A DNA stretch of 42,391 nucleotides from Candidatus Poribacteria bacterium (GCA_028818705.1 JAPPNJ010000004.1:1-42391); one strand, 5' to 3'; positions 34,849 through 42,391 are shown, counted from the stretch's first letter. Made by a program: numbers and translations. Notes: a model not told the origin generated them from the sequence alone.

Positions 34849-34967
34849 CATAGGCTGTTAGCCTGTGCCTCTTTCGCTTTCAGCCGTCGGTATTCGGTAT
34901 TTTGTATTTACTGACTACTGAAAGGCCGGGGAATGCCATAAGGCATTCATACCGTTGATTCTGATTT
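34849..34967 (+). repeat. Hairpin repeat and solo module of the modular element
   Basis: 34849-34867 is CATAGGCT-GTT-AGCCTGTG, the second copy of the hairpin that truncates the PIN toxin. 34931-34948 is GAATGCC-ataa-GGCATTC followed by ATACCGTTGATTCTGATTT, a single hairpin module of the family seen in copies A and D, here without the CAAATTTTGCC ends. The rest of 34868-35038 has no gene. Confidence 0.7.
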
Positions 34968-35038
34968 GCAGTTGCCGATCTGACTACTAACTAATGAGGC
35001 GCGCCTATGAAGGGCACGCCTGTAGAATACTTATCGTC

Positions 35039-35833
35039 TTATCGACGTGCTTTAATTTTCCCCCATGTCACAGCGAGTTTGCCGTTGGGCTCGACGGCGA
35101 GTCCTGTATCAGATTTGAAGTTCTGGTTGACTTCAGCTTCGTCAAGGGCTCGATCGTAGATGCTAAATTCGTCGATGATACCGGTAAACACACCGAATTC
35201 GCCATCGGCTCTGCCATCTAAACCGATGAAGAGGAAAATATTCGCCCAATCGTCTTCAGGGAATTGAGCGAGGTTGAGCACGCCACCACCTGTCTCTTTG
35301 CCATCAACAAAGTATTGGACCTTACTATCCTCTGGTATCCCTGCGACGGCGATATGGTGCCACTTGTTGTCGTCAATATTGTTTCCTGCGTCTTCGACAT
35401 TGCCTACCCAACCGGTGTCCATGTTAAGAACACCGTTGCGAACCCATAATGTTTTGGGCCCCTTATCGTCAGTACCGGGACCGCCTGTCTTGGCACAGAT
35501 TACCCCTGGACCGGAGCTGTCGGTTTTTATCCACGCCGACCAAGTGAAATCGACGTTGAAGTCAAATTCTTCCGGGCTATCGATTTCGACGAAGTTTGTC
35601 TCATCTCCGTTGAATTCCAATGCGTCCCCGATTTTGCCAGCAACTTTTTTAGGGCTCCCATTAATGGTGCCGTTGTAATTACCCGTGCCATCGTTAACGG
35701 TTTTTCCGCTGATATTGTTGGCATCGAAACTCCAATAACTGACCAGTCCGTCTTCGACAATTTGGGCAGGGAGGTTGGTTGCGATTAGCGTGATAGCAAG
35801 CGTGAAAAGCACAAAAATAGCCTTGTGTAGCAT
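35039..35833 (-). CDS. Secreted LamG domain protein with C-terminal tail motif
   Basis: A 264-residue exported protein: signal peptide of about 24 residues, then a LamG/concanavalin-like jelly roll. Visible LamG pattern: GLVSYWSFDANN, KIGDALEFNG, FTWSAWIKTD, KWHHIAVAG, YFVDGKE and IDEFSIYDRALDEAEV. Such domains bind carbohydrate or glycoproteins. It ends in LAVEPNGKLAVTWGKIKARR, a tail shared with five neighbours. AAGGAG seven bases before the ATG supports the start. No catalytic residues can be named. Confidence 0.83.
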   Translation of the reverse strand: MLHKAIFVLFTLAITLIATNLPAQIVEDGLVSYWSFDANNISGKTVNDGTGNYNGTINGSPKKVAGKIGDALEFNGDETNFVEIDSPEEFDFNVDFTWSAWIKTDSSGPGVICAKTGGPGTDDKGPKTLWVRNGVLNMDTGWVGNVEDAGNNIDDNKWHHIAVAGIPEDSKVQYFVDGKETGGGVLNLAQFPEDDWANIFLFIGLDGRADGEFGVFTGIIDEFSIYDRALDEAEVNQNFKSDTGLAVEPNGKLAVTWGKIKARR

Positions 35834-35897
35834 GGTTTTTCTCCTTTGGTTTGTTAAATTAAGTATGGGAAGTCCGCAAGCGAACGCCTAACACCTT

Positions 35898-36065
35898 CTA
35901 TCCTCTAAAAATTTGCCTGAGGATTAGATATGCACCGCCAACAACAATAATGAATAAAGCGACGGAAAATATAAAGGCGAAAATTACTTGCAGAATTTGG
36001 AACAGGATCAGGACACCCACGATGAAAATGAGGATCCCGAAAATAATAAGTAGAATTGTTCCCAT
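35898..36065 (-). CDS. Small hydrophobic membrane protein
   Basis: A 55-residue frame, MGTILLIIFGILIFIVGVLI at the start, ending in LILRQIFRG. It has two hydrophobic helices separated by a short polar turn and a basic C-terminus. No ribosome site is evident, and no family is recognised. The uninterrupted membrane-protein composition argues that it is real, the missing ribosome site argues against. It lies in the gap between two genes for secreted proteins. Confidence 0.45.
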   Translation of the reverse strand: MGTILLIIFGILIFIVGVLILFQILQVIFAFIFSVALFIIVVGGAYLILRQIFRG

Positions 36066-36189
36066 ACGTTAGTGTGTACGTGGATATCGGTCCACGTGTT
36101 ACAGCATAATACGTATAGGCGCGCATTATTGGCGCCCCCGATTGCTGCGGTTGATATATCCCAATTATGCTGTTAGGGATAAGTTGTTA

Positions 36190-36963
36190 TTAATAGCGCG
36201 CTTTGAGCGCGCCCCAGACTGTTGGAAGTTTGCCTGTTGCCTGAACAGCAAGGACTTCATCGGGTGTGCATTCGTCGGCGGTTTCGCAAATTGCCCAATT
36301 GTCGAAGGAGACAATGGTTAAGGCGGGTGCTCCTCTGCTTGAACCACCGTTAAGCCCGACTTGACCACTTTCCGGTCTGACATTTCCAAAGTCGAGTTTA
36401 CTTTCGAGAAGCCAGTCTTTGGGTTCGTCTTTACCATCTTCCCAGATTTTACCGGTAAATCCTTTGTCTGATATTTCGGCTTTCATCCAGTACCATTTAC
36501 CGAGTTCTACCTCACCGAATGGAGGTTTGGTATCATTCTGTTTCCATGCGAGATGGTCGTTAAGAAACTCCATGTTAGTAAGAAAGTGATGAATCAAAAA
36601 CGCGTAACCGGAGGCATCGCCTGGATCGAGACGAAATCCGAGTCCACACCGTGCAAGGTCTCCATCTCCCCAGTCATCGACGCGAATCATGACTAAGCCG
36701 GTATGCGGTTCTGGAAACCCGCCATCTAAGACAAGGTAGGTGTGATCGCCTGGGGATTCGTGGGTTTGGCTGATAACGCCACCTTTTTCTACCCATTTGC
36801 CCTCATGGTTTTTGAATTCATATTTGCCATCAATTTTTCCATCTTCAAGATCGTCAAGGTATAAAACCTCACCGAAACCGCTGGTCGTCCAGATAAAAAT
36901 GACGGCACCCATCACTGTGAAGAGGAAATATTTGTGGATGGATTGATTTTTAAGGATAGGCAT
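36190..36963 (-). CDS. Secreted DUF1080-like (concanavalin fold) protein with C-terminal tail motif
   Basis: A 257-residue exported protein with a long leader (about 31 residues, ending TTSGFG). The mature part has the layout of DUF1080/3-keto-disaccharide hydrolase-like jelly rolls: LYLDDLEDGKIDGKYEF, the KWVEKGGVISQTH block, GLGFRLD, ELGKWYWMKAEI and VSFDNWAI. The C-terminus is LAVQATGKLPTVWGALKARY, the shared tail. GGAGGAGG stands nine bases before the ATG. Likely acts on or binds sugar polymers outside the cytoplasm; activity is unproven. Confidence 0.78.
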   Translation of the reverse strand: MPILKNQSIHKYFLFTVMGAVIFIWTTSGFGEVLYLDDLEDGKIDGKYEFKNHEGKWVEKGGVISQTHESPGDHTYLVLDGGFPEPHTGLVMIRVDDWGDGDLARCGLGFRLDPGDASGYAFLIHHFLTNMEFLNDHLAWKQNDTKPPFGEVELGKWYWMKAEISDKGFTGKIWEDGKDEPKDWLLESKLDFGNVRPESGQVGLNGGSSRGAPALTIVSFDNWAICETADECTPDEVLAVQATGKLPTVWGALKARY

Positions 36964-37022
36964 TGGGACAAACCTCCTCCAAAGTTGGTTTGCTTATTAG
37001 TGTCGAGCGTGGAAGTGTATTC

Positions 37023-37811
37023 TTATGACGTTGCGCGTCGTTTACCGCCATCCATATACAGCGAACTCCCAAACATGTAGGAGCAGGCTTCGGAGGCTAA
37101 GAATGTCACTACATTCGCGATCTCTTCAGGTTCTGCGATGCGACCGGCAGGAAGTTCTTGTCCAAGTGCTTTCAACAGTTCTTCAACATCACGTCCTTCG
37201 CGTTCGGCTCTGATGCGTTGTTGCGTGCGTGCTCGACCGGTATTCGTCAATCCGGGACAGACGGTGTTTACCAAGATTCCGTCCTCGGCGACAGCGTCGG
37301 AGAGGGCGCGCGTGATGTTCAGAATGGTGATGTTCGCCGCGCCTGTGGGTATGTTCCCGCGAGTGGGGCTTGTACCTGCTGAACCTGCGATGTTGATAAT
37401 GCGTCCCCACCGATTTTCTCGCATGTATGGAATAACCAGTTGGGACATACGCAGGTAACTATAGGTTTTCAATGAGAGCGCTTCATCAATAAGTTTAGGC
37501 TGGAGTCCTAAAATATCAGCGTTCTGTGCCGCACCGACGTTGTTGACAAGGATATCAACGCCGCCAAAGCGATCAATTGTCTCCCGTACCACCTGCTCAC
37601 AACTTGCTTGTGTGGTTAGATCGACAGCAACAGCGTGTCCTTTATTTCCGGTCTGTTCAAGTTCTGCAAGGACTTGATTTAAGACATCTTGTGTTCGGGC
37701 AGCAATACAGACCTGAACGTCTTCCCGTGCGAGTGCGAGTGCACACTCTCGACCAATACCACGGCTACCACCGGTAACAATAGCGCGTTTTCCACGCAAT
37801 CCTAAGTCCAT
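37023..37811 (-). CDS. SDR family protein lacking the usual catalytic Tyr/Lys
   Basis: A 262-residue Rossmann-fold protein with a normal cofactor site (VTGGSRGIGRECA, residues about 12-24) and DILVNNVG. However, where classical SDRs have Tyr-x-x-x-Lys after the catalytic Ser (here IAGSAGTSP), this one reads GNIPTGAANITI, so both Tyr and Lys are replaced. The C-terminal NTVCPGLTNT and LASEACSYMFGSSLYMDGG are ordinary. It may be a non-catalytic binder or use other residues; related SDRs with PTGAAN exist. It is encoded between two secreted-protein genes. Confidence 0.83.
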   Translation of the reverse strand: MDLGLRGKRAIVTGGSRGIGRECALALAREDVQVCIAARTQDVLNQVLAELEQTGNKGHAVAVDLTTQASCEQVVRETIDRFGGVDILVNNVGAAQNADILGLQPKLIDEALSLKTYSYLRMSQLVIPYMRENRWGRIINIAGSAGTSPTRGNIPTGAANITILNITRALSDAVAEDGILVNTVCPGLTNTGRARTQQRIRAEREGRDVEELLKALGQELPAGRIAEPEEIANVVTFLASEACSYMFGSSLYMDGGKRRATS

Positions 37812-37881
37812 GTATTAACTCTCTTTGGTTTCTTATCCTATACAATCAACATAAAATTCAGTTGGGTCTGGAAATCCGAAT

Positions 37882-38598
37882 TTACGGATCTACTGGGTTT
37901 GCTTTTAACATTCCCCATGTGACAGCGAGTTTGTCATGTGCTTCGACCGCAAGGCTTGAACCATCTTTGTCAAAAATCTCCACATCATCGATAAGGGTTT
38001 GGGATTTCCACTCGCGGATGCCGAATCCGCCTTTTGGATAAGGGACTTTACCGTATTCAGCGATCTGTTTGCCATCGAGTGCAACTGTTAGTTTTTTGTC
38101 TGCAACAGTGACTGACAGTTCGTGCCATTCGTCAGGTTCAATAGCGATGTCCGCCTTGGCAACAATCGGCCAACCGCCACCCCGTTCAAAGACATTAAGG
38201 ATATTTTCTCGTGGATCTCCACAACACAACCGTTTTTGTGCCGCCTCTACGAGCATATACTCGGTCGCTAACTGCGCGCGCACAATGATTCCGAATGCAG
38301 CAAACTCCGCTGTCTCACCAATGATATTGAACTTTGCTCGCACTGTGTAATCGGTCAGATCTTCGAACCCTTCAAGAAAGAGGGCATCGGCGTTTGTCTG
38401 ATCGTTCCTTGTGTCAAAGACGAGGACGGTGTTATCTGGATTGCCCGGATCTTTCTCAATTGTTATTGCTGGTACATCGGGCCATTCGAGTTCAGTATTT
38501 CCCTCAAAATCGTCGAAGAATAGTGTTTCTGCGATTGCGCTTTCAAATAGTAGGAGAATGAGACAAATACTAACAACACACAGTTTCCGTGCTTTCAT
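37882..38598 (-). CDS. Secreted DUF1080-like (concanavalin fold) protein with C-terminal tail motif
   Basis: A 238-residue exported protein: signal peptide of about 23 residues ending in ESAIA, then a jelly roll with LFFDDFEGN, YTVRAKFNI, GIIVRAQ, EPDEWHELSVTVADKKLTV (given in part), LDGKQIAEY and GGFGIREW. This is the layout of DUF1080-like sugar-binding or hydrolase domains. It carries two adjacent Cys (RLCCGD). The C-terminus has LAVEAHDKLAVTWGMLK, the shared tail, with six extra residues after it. AGGAG nine bases before the ATG. Confidence 0.78.
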   Translation of the reverse strand: MKARKLCVVSICLILLLFESAIAETLFFDDFEGNTELEWPDVPAITIEKDPGNPDNTVLVFDTRNDQTNADALFLEGFEDLTDYTVRAKFNIIGETAEFAAFGIIVRAQLATEYMLVEAAQKRLCCGDPRENILNVFERGGGWPIVAKADIAIEPDEWHELSVTVADKKLTVALDGKQIAEYGKVPYPKGGFGIREWKSQTLIDDVEIFDKDGSSLAVEAHDKLAVTWGMLKANPVDP

Positions 38599-38646
38599 TT
38601 TGAGATTCTCCTAATGAATTTTGATGTTCATGTTCGGTATTCGTAA

Positions 38647-38705
38647 GGGCGAGGTGACCTCGCCCGATTTACAGTTCACAGGTTTCCAGGTTGGGAGACC
38701 CAACC
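38647..38705 (+). repeat. Composite palindromic repeat
   Basis: GGGCGAGGT-g-ACCTCGCCC (38647-38665) followed by GGTTGGGAGACCCAACC (38689-38705) and CCTACGCC. The same two hairpins occur in the mirrored order at 26983-27040, and single versions at 27369-27390, 30738-30781 and 31026-31044. Confidence 0.7.
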
Positions 38706-38758
38706 CCTACGCCTATGATTACTGCGAATACCCTAATGGCGCATGTTTAGACGAATAG

Positions 38759-39601
38759 TTACCGGGTAGCTTTGAGTGATCCCCAGGTCGTCGCTATTTT
38801 TCCAGCAGCATCGACGGCTAATGCACCTTCAATGCCTTCGCCGAGTTTTGCTACGTCGTCATCAGAGAGCACCGTGTCGAAGATAACAACTTCATCGATG
38901 ATACCGTTCCACTGACAGCGCTTGCCACAACCGGGGTCTGCACCGATATAGACCTCTTCCGGCGATGCCCACGGCGGTCCTTTTGCATCTTCGGAGTTCT
39001 GCAGTTTGCCGTTAACATAGACGTGAAGCTGAGATCCATCCCATGTGCCGACGAGGTGTATCCATTCTTTAGATGAAAGTTCATCACCAAGGACTTCAAG
39101 CTTTCCACCACCGTTGGCAGCACGAATGTGAAAAGCCGCCTTCGTGCTATTTTCACCGTTCTCGTGGGCACCCGTTCCGAGTAAAAACTGCGACCAGGTT
39201 GAGCAGCCAAGCCCTTTCCATATCACACATTTACCAGTTGGATCTTCTGCTGCGTAGACCCAAGAGTGGATTGAAAAACCTTTAGAGTCCTTGAAATCCA
39301 AGGCCGCCAGTGTTTTATCTTCGCCCTTGGTGCCGAGTTTGACCCAAGTGTCCTGACCGTTAAACTCTAAACCACCGCCGAATTTGCCTTTCGCCCACTT
39401 CAGGTCGCCCACAAATTCACCGTCGGTTCCGTTATCGGAAAGGTCTTTTACAACTTTACCTTTACCTTCTTCAAAGGTCCACATCCCCGCAATATCTTTT
39501 TCATCAAACTCGGCGTAGCTCGTAGTCAACATCGAGAAGCTGAGCGTAATAGCAATAACCGCAGCGAATGTGTAATTCAAATAGCGTTTTGCCGAAAGCA
39601 T
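38759..39601 (-). CDS. Secreted LamG domain protein with C-terminal tail motif
   Basis: A 280-residue exported protein starting at the ATG at 39601 (AGGG seven bases upstream; the open frame goes on to 39667 but only through the neighbour's end). Signal peptide of about 28 residues ending in TTSYA. LamG pattern: IAGMWTFEEGKGKVVKDLS, GTDGEFVG, GGGLEFNGQDTWV, FSIHSWVYA, EWIHLVGTWDGSQLHVYVNG and IDEVVIFDTVLSDDDV. C-terminus LAVDAAGKIATTWGSLK. Probably binds polysaccharide outside the cell. About 44 bases from the preceding LamG gene's stop. Confidence 0.83.
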   Translation of the reverse strand: MLSAKRYLNYTFAAVIAITLSFSMLTTSYAEFDEKDIAGMWTFEEGKGKVVKDLSDNGTDGEFVGDLKWAKGKFGGGLEFNGQDTWVKLGTKGEDKTLAALDFKDSKGFSIHSWVYAAEDPTGKCVIWKGLGCSTWSQFLLGTGAHENGENSTKAAFHIRAANGGGKLEVLGDELSSKEWIHLVGTWDGSQLHVYVNGKLQNSEDAKGPPWASPEEVYIGADPGCGKRCQWNGIIDEVVIFDTVLSDDDVAKLGEGIEGALAVDAAGKIATTWGSLKATR

Positions 39602-39645
39602 ATTTATTCCCTTTTTGGAGAAGCGATTCGGTGACCACTTTTCCT

Positions 39646-40404
39646 TTATTTTTTCAGACTGCCCCATGTGACAGCCAATTTCCGTTTTGGATCCACAGCG
39701 AGGGTTGTTTCAAGACCGTCATCCATAACAGTTTGAATGTCGTCTGCACTGAGGACGGTGTTGAAAATAATGAACTCGTCTAACAGTCCTTCCCACTGTC
39801 TGCTTTGATTCCAGTCGCCAATTCGGGCAGGATCGAGGACACCAGGATTTCCACCCCAATCGTTTTCAACATCGAGTTCGCCGTTAACGTAAAATCGGAT
39901 CTTCTTTTCTTTGGCACTATAGGCGGTTGCGATATGAACCCATTTATCCATTTCGCCTCCTGCCAACATATAGTTCGCGAAGGTATCATTTCCACCCGGG
40001 TTACTGTGAATAGAAAACTCTACTTTATTGTTCGGGTGCATCTGGTAGTGGATGTCCCCGGCTTTCCAACCGTTGACGTTGAAGAAAACACGCCATGCGC
40101 CCTCTCGTCCGGTGGACTGGACCCAGTGTGCGAAGGTAATTTCTTCAAATTCGCCGATCCGTTTCGGGATTTCGACCCAGTCGCCCGCGCCGTCGAGTTC
40201 GATGGCATCACCGAATTTCCCAGCGACAAAGTTTCCACCTTTAACCTCACCATCAAACCCGTTCCCGGATATATCTTCGGCATCGCCCTCAAACAGCCAT
40301 GCTGCCGCAATCATATCTTCAGTGATTTCTGCGGAACTCAGCATGCTGCTACCCAGTATGAGTAGCACACTGAGGGTAACTGTGATAATTTTTGGATTTA
40401 ACAA
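39646..40404 (-). CDS. Secreted LamG domain protein with C-terminal tail motif (TTG start)
   Basis: A 252-residue exported protein. I start at the TTG at 40404 because GAGGAGG stands five bases upstream and the product then begins with a clean signal peptide (MLNPKIITVTLSVLLILGSS, cleaved near LSSA). The LamG part shows AAWLFEGDAEDISGNGFDG, GKFGDAIELDGAGDWVEI, ITFAHWVQS, KWVHIATAYSAKEKKIRFYV and LLDEFIIFNTVLSADDI. C-terminus LAVDPKRKLAVTWGSLKK. Longer frames to 40521 are open but have no leader. Confidence 0.83.
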   Translation of the reverse strand: MLNPKIITVTLSVLLILGSSMLSSAEITEDMIAAAWLFEGDAEDISGNGFDGEVKGGNFVAGKFGDAIELDGAGDWVEIPKRIGEFEEITFAHWVQSTGREGAWRVFFNVNGWKAGDIHYQMHPNNKVEFSIHSNPGGNDTFANYMLAGGEMDKWVHIATAYSAKEKKIRFYVNGELDVENDWGGNPGVLDPARIGDWNQSRQWEGLLDEFIIFNTVLSADDIQTVMDDGLETTLAVDPKRKLAVTWGSLKK

Positions 40405-40551
40405 AAGAACCTCCTCTGTGTTGATAGAAGAACCGATGAACCTTAGACAGTCCCGATTCTTCTGAGTCATTTCTTTCACTGTGTATGCGTTAATTATAGC
40501 ATAAATAATGTGGAGATACAACTCTTAAGACTGGAAATTTTGACAGAAGGA

Positions 40552-41403
40552 TTAAACAAATCTGTCTTTGTGTGAACTGGTTTCCCATTGGGCGCGCCAC
40601 GTTTGCCATGACGTAGGACATTGCTCGCTTTCATGCTCGCGAACTGGACAGGCAATCGCTTCGTGCCAGAGTCCGTTGAGCGCTGTACCGGTGCGGCTGA
40701 ACCGAAAATCTGTCGACCAGCGGATGCTGTCGCTGTGATTGACTAACGATCGATGGAAGACCAGATTGTTAAAGACGAGTAGGTCACCCTTCTTCATCTC
40801 TAAAGTGTCGATGTCGGTATCAGATGAGGTAGGTGGAAGGACCGGGACAGCAAACGCCTCGTCCGGCACACGGTGATAGGTTTGTAAGCCTGACTTATGA
40901 CTTCCCGATAGGAATTGTAACGGACCATTCTTCAATTTAACACCCACGAGCGGAAGCCAAACGGTCAGATGCGTATCGTTTTCCGTGTCTGGCATATACG
41001 CACTGTCCTGATGCCAAGGGAGCGTCGTCAGTTTTTCATTCGGGAGTTTCGGACGCACCCAAAAATCGCCGTTGAATTGAATATCACTGCCGATAAGGTG
41101 TTCCAAGACATCCAGCACTTTCTGATGGGTTATCAGATTAAAAAGTGCCTCGCTGAAGACAAGCGTGTGCCAGCCAAAGACCTCGTTTTCTCGACCACAC
41201 GCCTTTAGAACGGCATGCCAACGGTGCTCAAAAGACATCTCTTTGTAAGTATCCGAGATGACCCCTTCTTTATAGAGTTCGGTGGCGCGTGCATCGACAA
41301 CTGCAGAGACAACAGCGATTAACGGAGCAAGATCTGATTCAGATAGTGCCGATTGGACAACAAGGTAGCCGTGTTCCGCAAATTTTTCAGAGTTCGTTTC
41401 CAT
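40552..41403 (-). CDS. Phytanoyl-CoA dioxygenase (PhyH) family protein
   Basis: A 283-residue Fe(II)/2-oxoglutarate-dependent oxygenase. Metal ligands are His131 and Asp133 in WHQDSAY and His217 in LVFHRSL; Arg228 is in place to hold 2-oxoglutarate (SIRWSTDFRF). PhyH family members hydroxylate varied substrates including lipids and small metabolites, so the substrate is not predictable. The ATG at 41403 lies six bases after the stop of the short tail-bearing gene, so both are likely co-transcribed. A start at 41436 would overlap that gene and is less likely. Confidence 0.88.
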   Translation of the reverse strand: METNSEKFAEHGYLVVQSALSESDLAPLIAVVSAVVDARATELYKEGVISDTYKEMSFEHRWHAVLKACGRENEVFGWHTLVFSEALFNLITHQKVLDVLEHLIGSDIQFNGDFWVRPKLPNEKLTTLPWHQDSAYMPDTENDTHLTVWLPLVGVKLKNGPLQFLSGSHKSGLQTYHRVPDEAFAVPVLPPTSSDTDIDTLEMKKGDLLVFNNLVFHRSLVNHSDSIRWSTDFRFSRTGTALNGLWHEAIACPVREHESEQCPTSWQTWRAQWETSSHKDRFV

Positions 41404-41408
41404 TGTTT

Positions 41409-41588
41409 TTAGCGTAGGGTTTTGATTGATCCCCAAGTCGTTGTGAGTTTCCGTCCCGGTTTCACAGGGAGTGGGTCCATAGAATCCTCAACAGAGATGG
41501 CTTCGTTCCAAAATGCTACGTCATTTGCTGCGAGCGTGCCGATGCCAAACAGGAAAAAGGTTAGACACACGATTTTTGGAAGGGACAT
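41409..41588 (-). CDS. 59-residue secreted protein: signal peptide joined to LamG end and tail
   Basis: The frame starts with an ATG preceded by GGAGG at seven bases. The product has a signal peptide (MSLPKIVCLTFFLFGIGTLA), then NDVAFWNEAISVEDSM, which matches the last strand of LamG proteins in this window (compare FIIFNTVLSADDI), and the shared tail PLPVKPGRKLTTTWGSIK. So the whole LamG body of about 180 residues is missing while reading frame, secretion signal and tail are kept. It is either a small exported peptide or an in-frame deletion remnant. Confidence 0.75.
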   Translation of the reverse strand: MSLPKIVCLTFFLFGIGTLAANDVAFWNEAISVEDSMDPLPVKPGRKLTTTWGSIKTLR

Positions 41589-41681
41589 GGTTATGCCTCC
41601 GTTTAAGGAAACGTATGGCGAGACCTAAAGCCTCGCCTTAGTGTGAAAACGAGCATGAGGTGCCAAGAAGGACAAAGTCCG

Positions 41682-42391
41682 CTATAGTTTCGCTCTCAGT
41701 TTGTCCATGAGACCATCGGGTGGATCAAAGGGGAGATCGATCACTTCGTTCGTGATACCGCTATAGTAAATTCCCAAAAGCAGGTTGAACTCGGCAAGCG
41801 ATTGCTCCAGATGGGTGGGATGGACTTTGCTCTCATCATCGAGCCAATCGAAGACTGCCTCAGTGAGATTGCCCTGTGCAATGACATCCTGTTCTCCGTA
41901 ACTAAGTGGACCCCCCTCATAACCGTTTTCCGGGGTTGAGCGTTCCCAACTGCTAAACCGCCAATGCACGAAGCCTTTTGTTCCAATGACAAAGACGCGT
42001 TTGTGGAAGAAGACGACCGGATCGTCGGAAGCAGTCGGTGCGATGGCTGTCCCGAACGCAACAGAGACGTGCAGCCCGTTCTCGTATTGGACGCGCGCAC
42101 TCGCATATTGCGGAGAGGGTTGTGCTGAATCTAAGTGTTCGGCACCAGAGATTTGTCCGAGGACTCGCACGGGGCGTGAATTGTCAATGTAGGAGGAAAC
42201 GAGTTGTAACACATGCGGACCCTGATCGACGGGGGTGCTGCGTGCACTGGCATCAATGAACTTGATATCCCCGATGCGTCCCTCTGCGACATCCTGCTTC
42301 AATTCCAGGTTTTGGGGGTGAAAATTGAGCTGCGTGTTTACGACGAATTTCGTTTTCGTTTCCTTGGAAAGCCCCGAAATTTGCTTCCAAT
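41682..42391 (-). CDS. Gfo/Idh/MocA family oxidoreductase, C-terminal part (5' end outside window)
   Basis: The minus-strand frame stays open to the window edge, reading FVVNTQLNFHPQNLELKQDV before the TTG at 42302, so that TTG is internal. The visible 236 residues match the second domain of Gfo/Idh/MocA dehydrogenases: the EGRIGDIKFIDASARS strand, the DQGPHVLQLVSSYID helix (His in place of the usual catalytic His region), the ASARVQYENGLHVSVAFGT sheet and the C-terminal EQSLAEFNLLLGIYYSG. Members oxidise or epimerise sugars and inositols with NAD(P). The N-terminal Rossmann domain is outside the window. Confidence 0.83.
   Translation of the reverse strand, partial: WKQISGLSKETKTKFVVNTQLNFHPQNLELKQDVAEGRIGDIKFIDASARSTPVDQGPHVLQLVSSYIDNSRPVRVLGQISGAEHLDSAQPSPQYASARVQYENGLHVSVAFGTAIAPTASDDPVVFFHKRVFVIGTKGFVHWRFSSWERSTPENGYEGGPLSYGEQDVIAQGNLTEAVFDWLDDESKVHPTHLEQSLAEFNLLLGIYYSGITNEVIDLPFDPPDGLMDKLRAKL

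Noticed and set aside
1..42391. tRNA or rRNA genes
   Set aside because: I saw no cloverleaf with a TTCGA-type arm and CCA end and no rRNA-like stretch, but a covariance search was not possible.

Overview
The window looks like an accessory-rich stretch of a Gram-negative-type bacterial genome. Two lipid A genes (lpxA, lpxI) sit at the left edge. The mixture of several sulfotransferases, short-chain dehydrogenases, a phytanoyl-CoA dioxygenase family protein, a Gfo/Idh/MocA oxidoreductase, a DUF6785-type membrane protein and many secreted LamG or DUF1080-like proteins resembles what I know of sponge-associated Candidatus Poribacteria. That assignment is inference from gene content; there is no rRNA or other marker here to prove it.

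Layout. 1-1.8 kb: lpxA (5' end outside the window) and lpxI. 1.8-3.1 kb: a short selenoprotein of the SelW/Rdx family with an in-frame UGA, divergent from a short-chain dehydrogenase; each has its own well-formed promoter. 3.1-19.3 kb, all on the minus strand: a surface-polysaccharide locus. It holds a beta-helix lipoprotein, two glycosyltransferases, a sugar epimerase, a MurJ/Wzx-type flippase, four sulfotransferases, a Wzy/WaaL-type polymerase or ligase, a glycoside hydrolase lipoprotein, a Wzi-like outer membrane protein, an initiating sugar-phosphate transferase and a DUF983 protein. Together they suggest a sulfated capsule or exopolysaccharide. 19.4-23.4 kb: a complete Hen1-Pnkp RNA repair operon. 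23.5-24.2 kb: a Cu/Zn superoxide dismutase lipoprotein gene interrupted by an in-frame amber codon. 24.4-26.2 kb: an acetoacetate decarboxylase family protein and a dehydrogenase.

26.3-34.9 kb is a defence-like and repeat-rich region. It has an orphaned Phd/YefM antitoxin with a truncated PIN toxin, a 1022-residue restriction-modification fusion, a DUF6785 membrane protein, and a DNA methyltransferase fused to an HNH nuclease. The gaps between these genes (650 and 850 bases) are packed with dispersed palindromic repeats. 35.0-42.4 kb, all minus strand: five secreted LamG or DUF1080-like proteins plus a 59-residue deletion derivative. All six end in the same roughly 20-residue tail, which looks like a sorting or processing tag. 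Between and beside them lie a small membrane protein, a dehydrogenase that lacks the usual catalytic Tyr/Lys, a PhyH family dioxygenase and a Gfo/Idh/MocA oxidoreductase that runs off the right edge.

The observations most worth following are the UGA-containing SelW-like gene, the shared C-terminal tail, a modular family of palindromic elements with conserved CAAATTTTGCC ends and variable hairpin cores, and the sulfotransferase-rich capsule locus.
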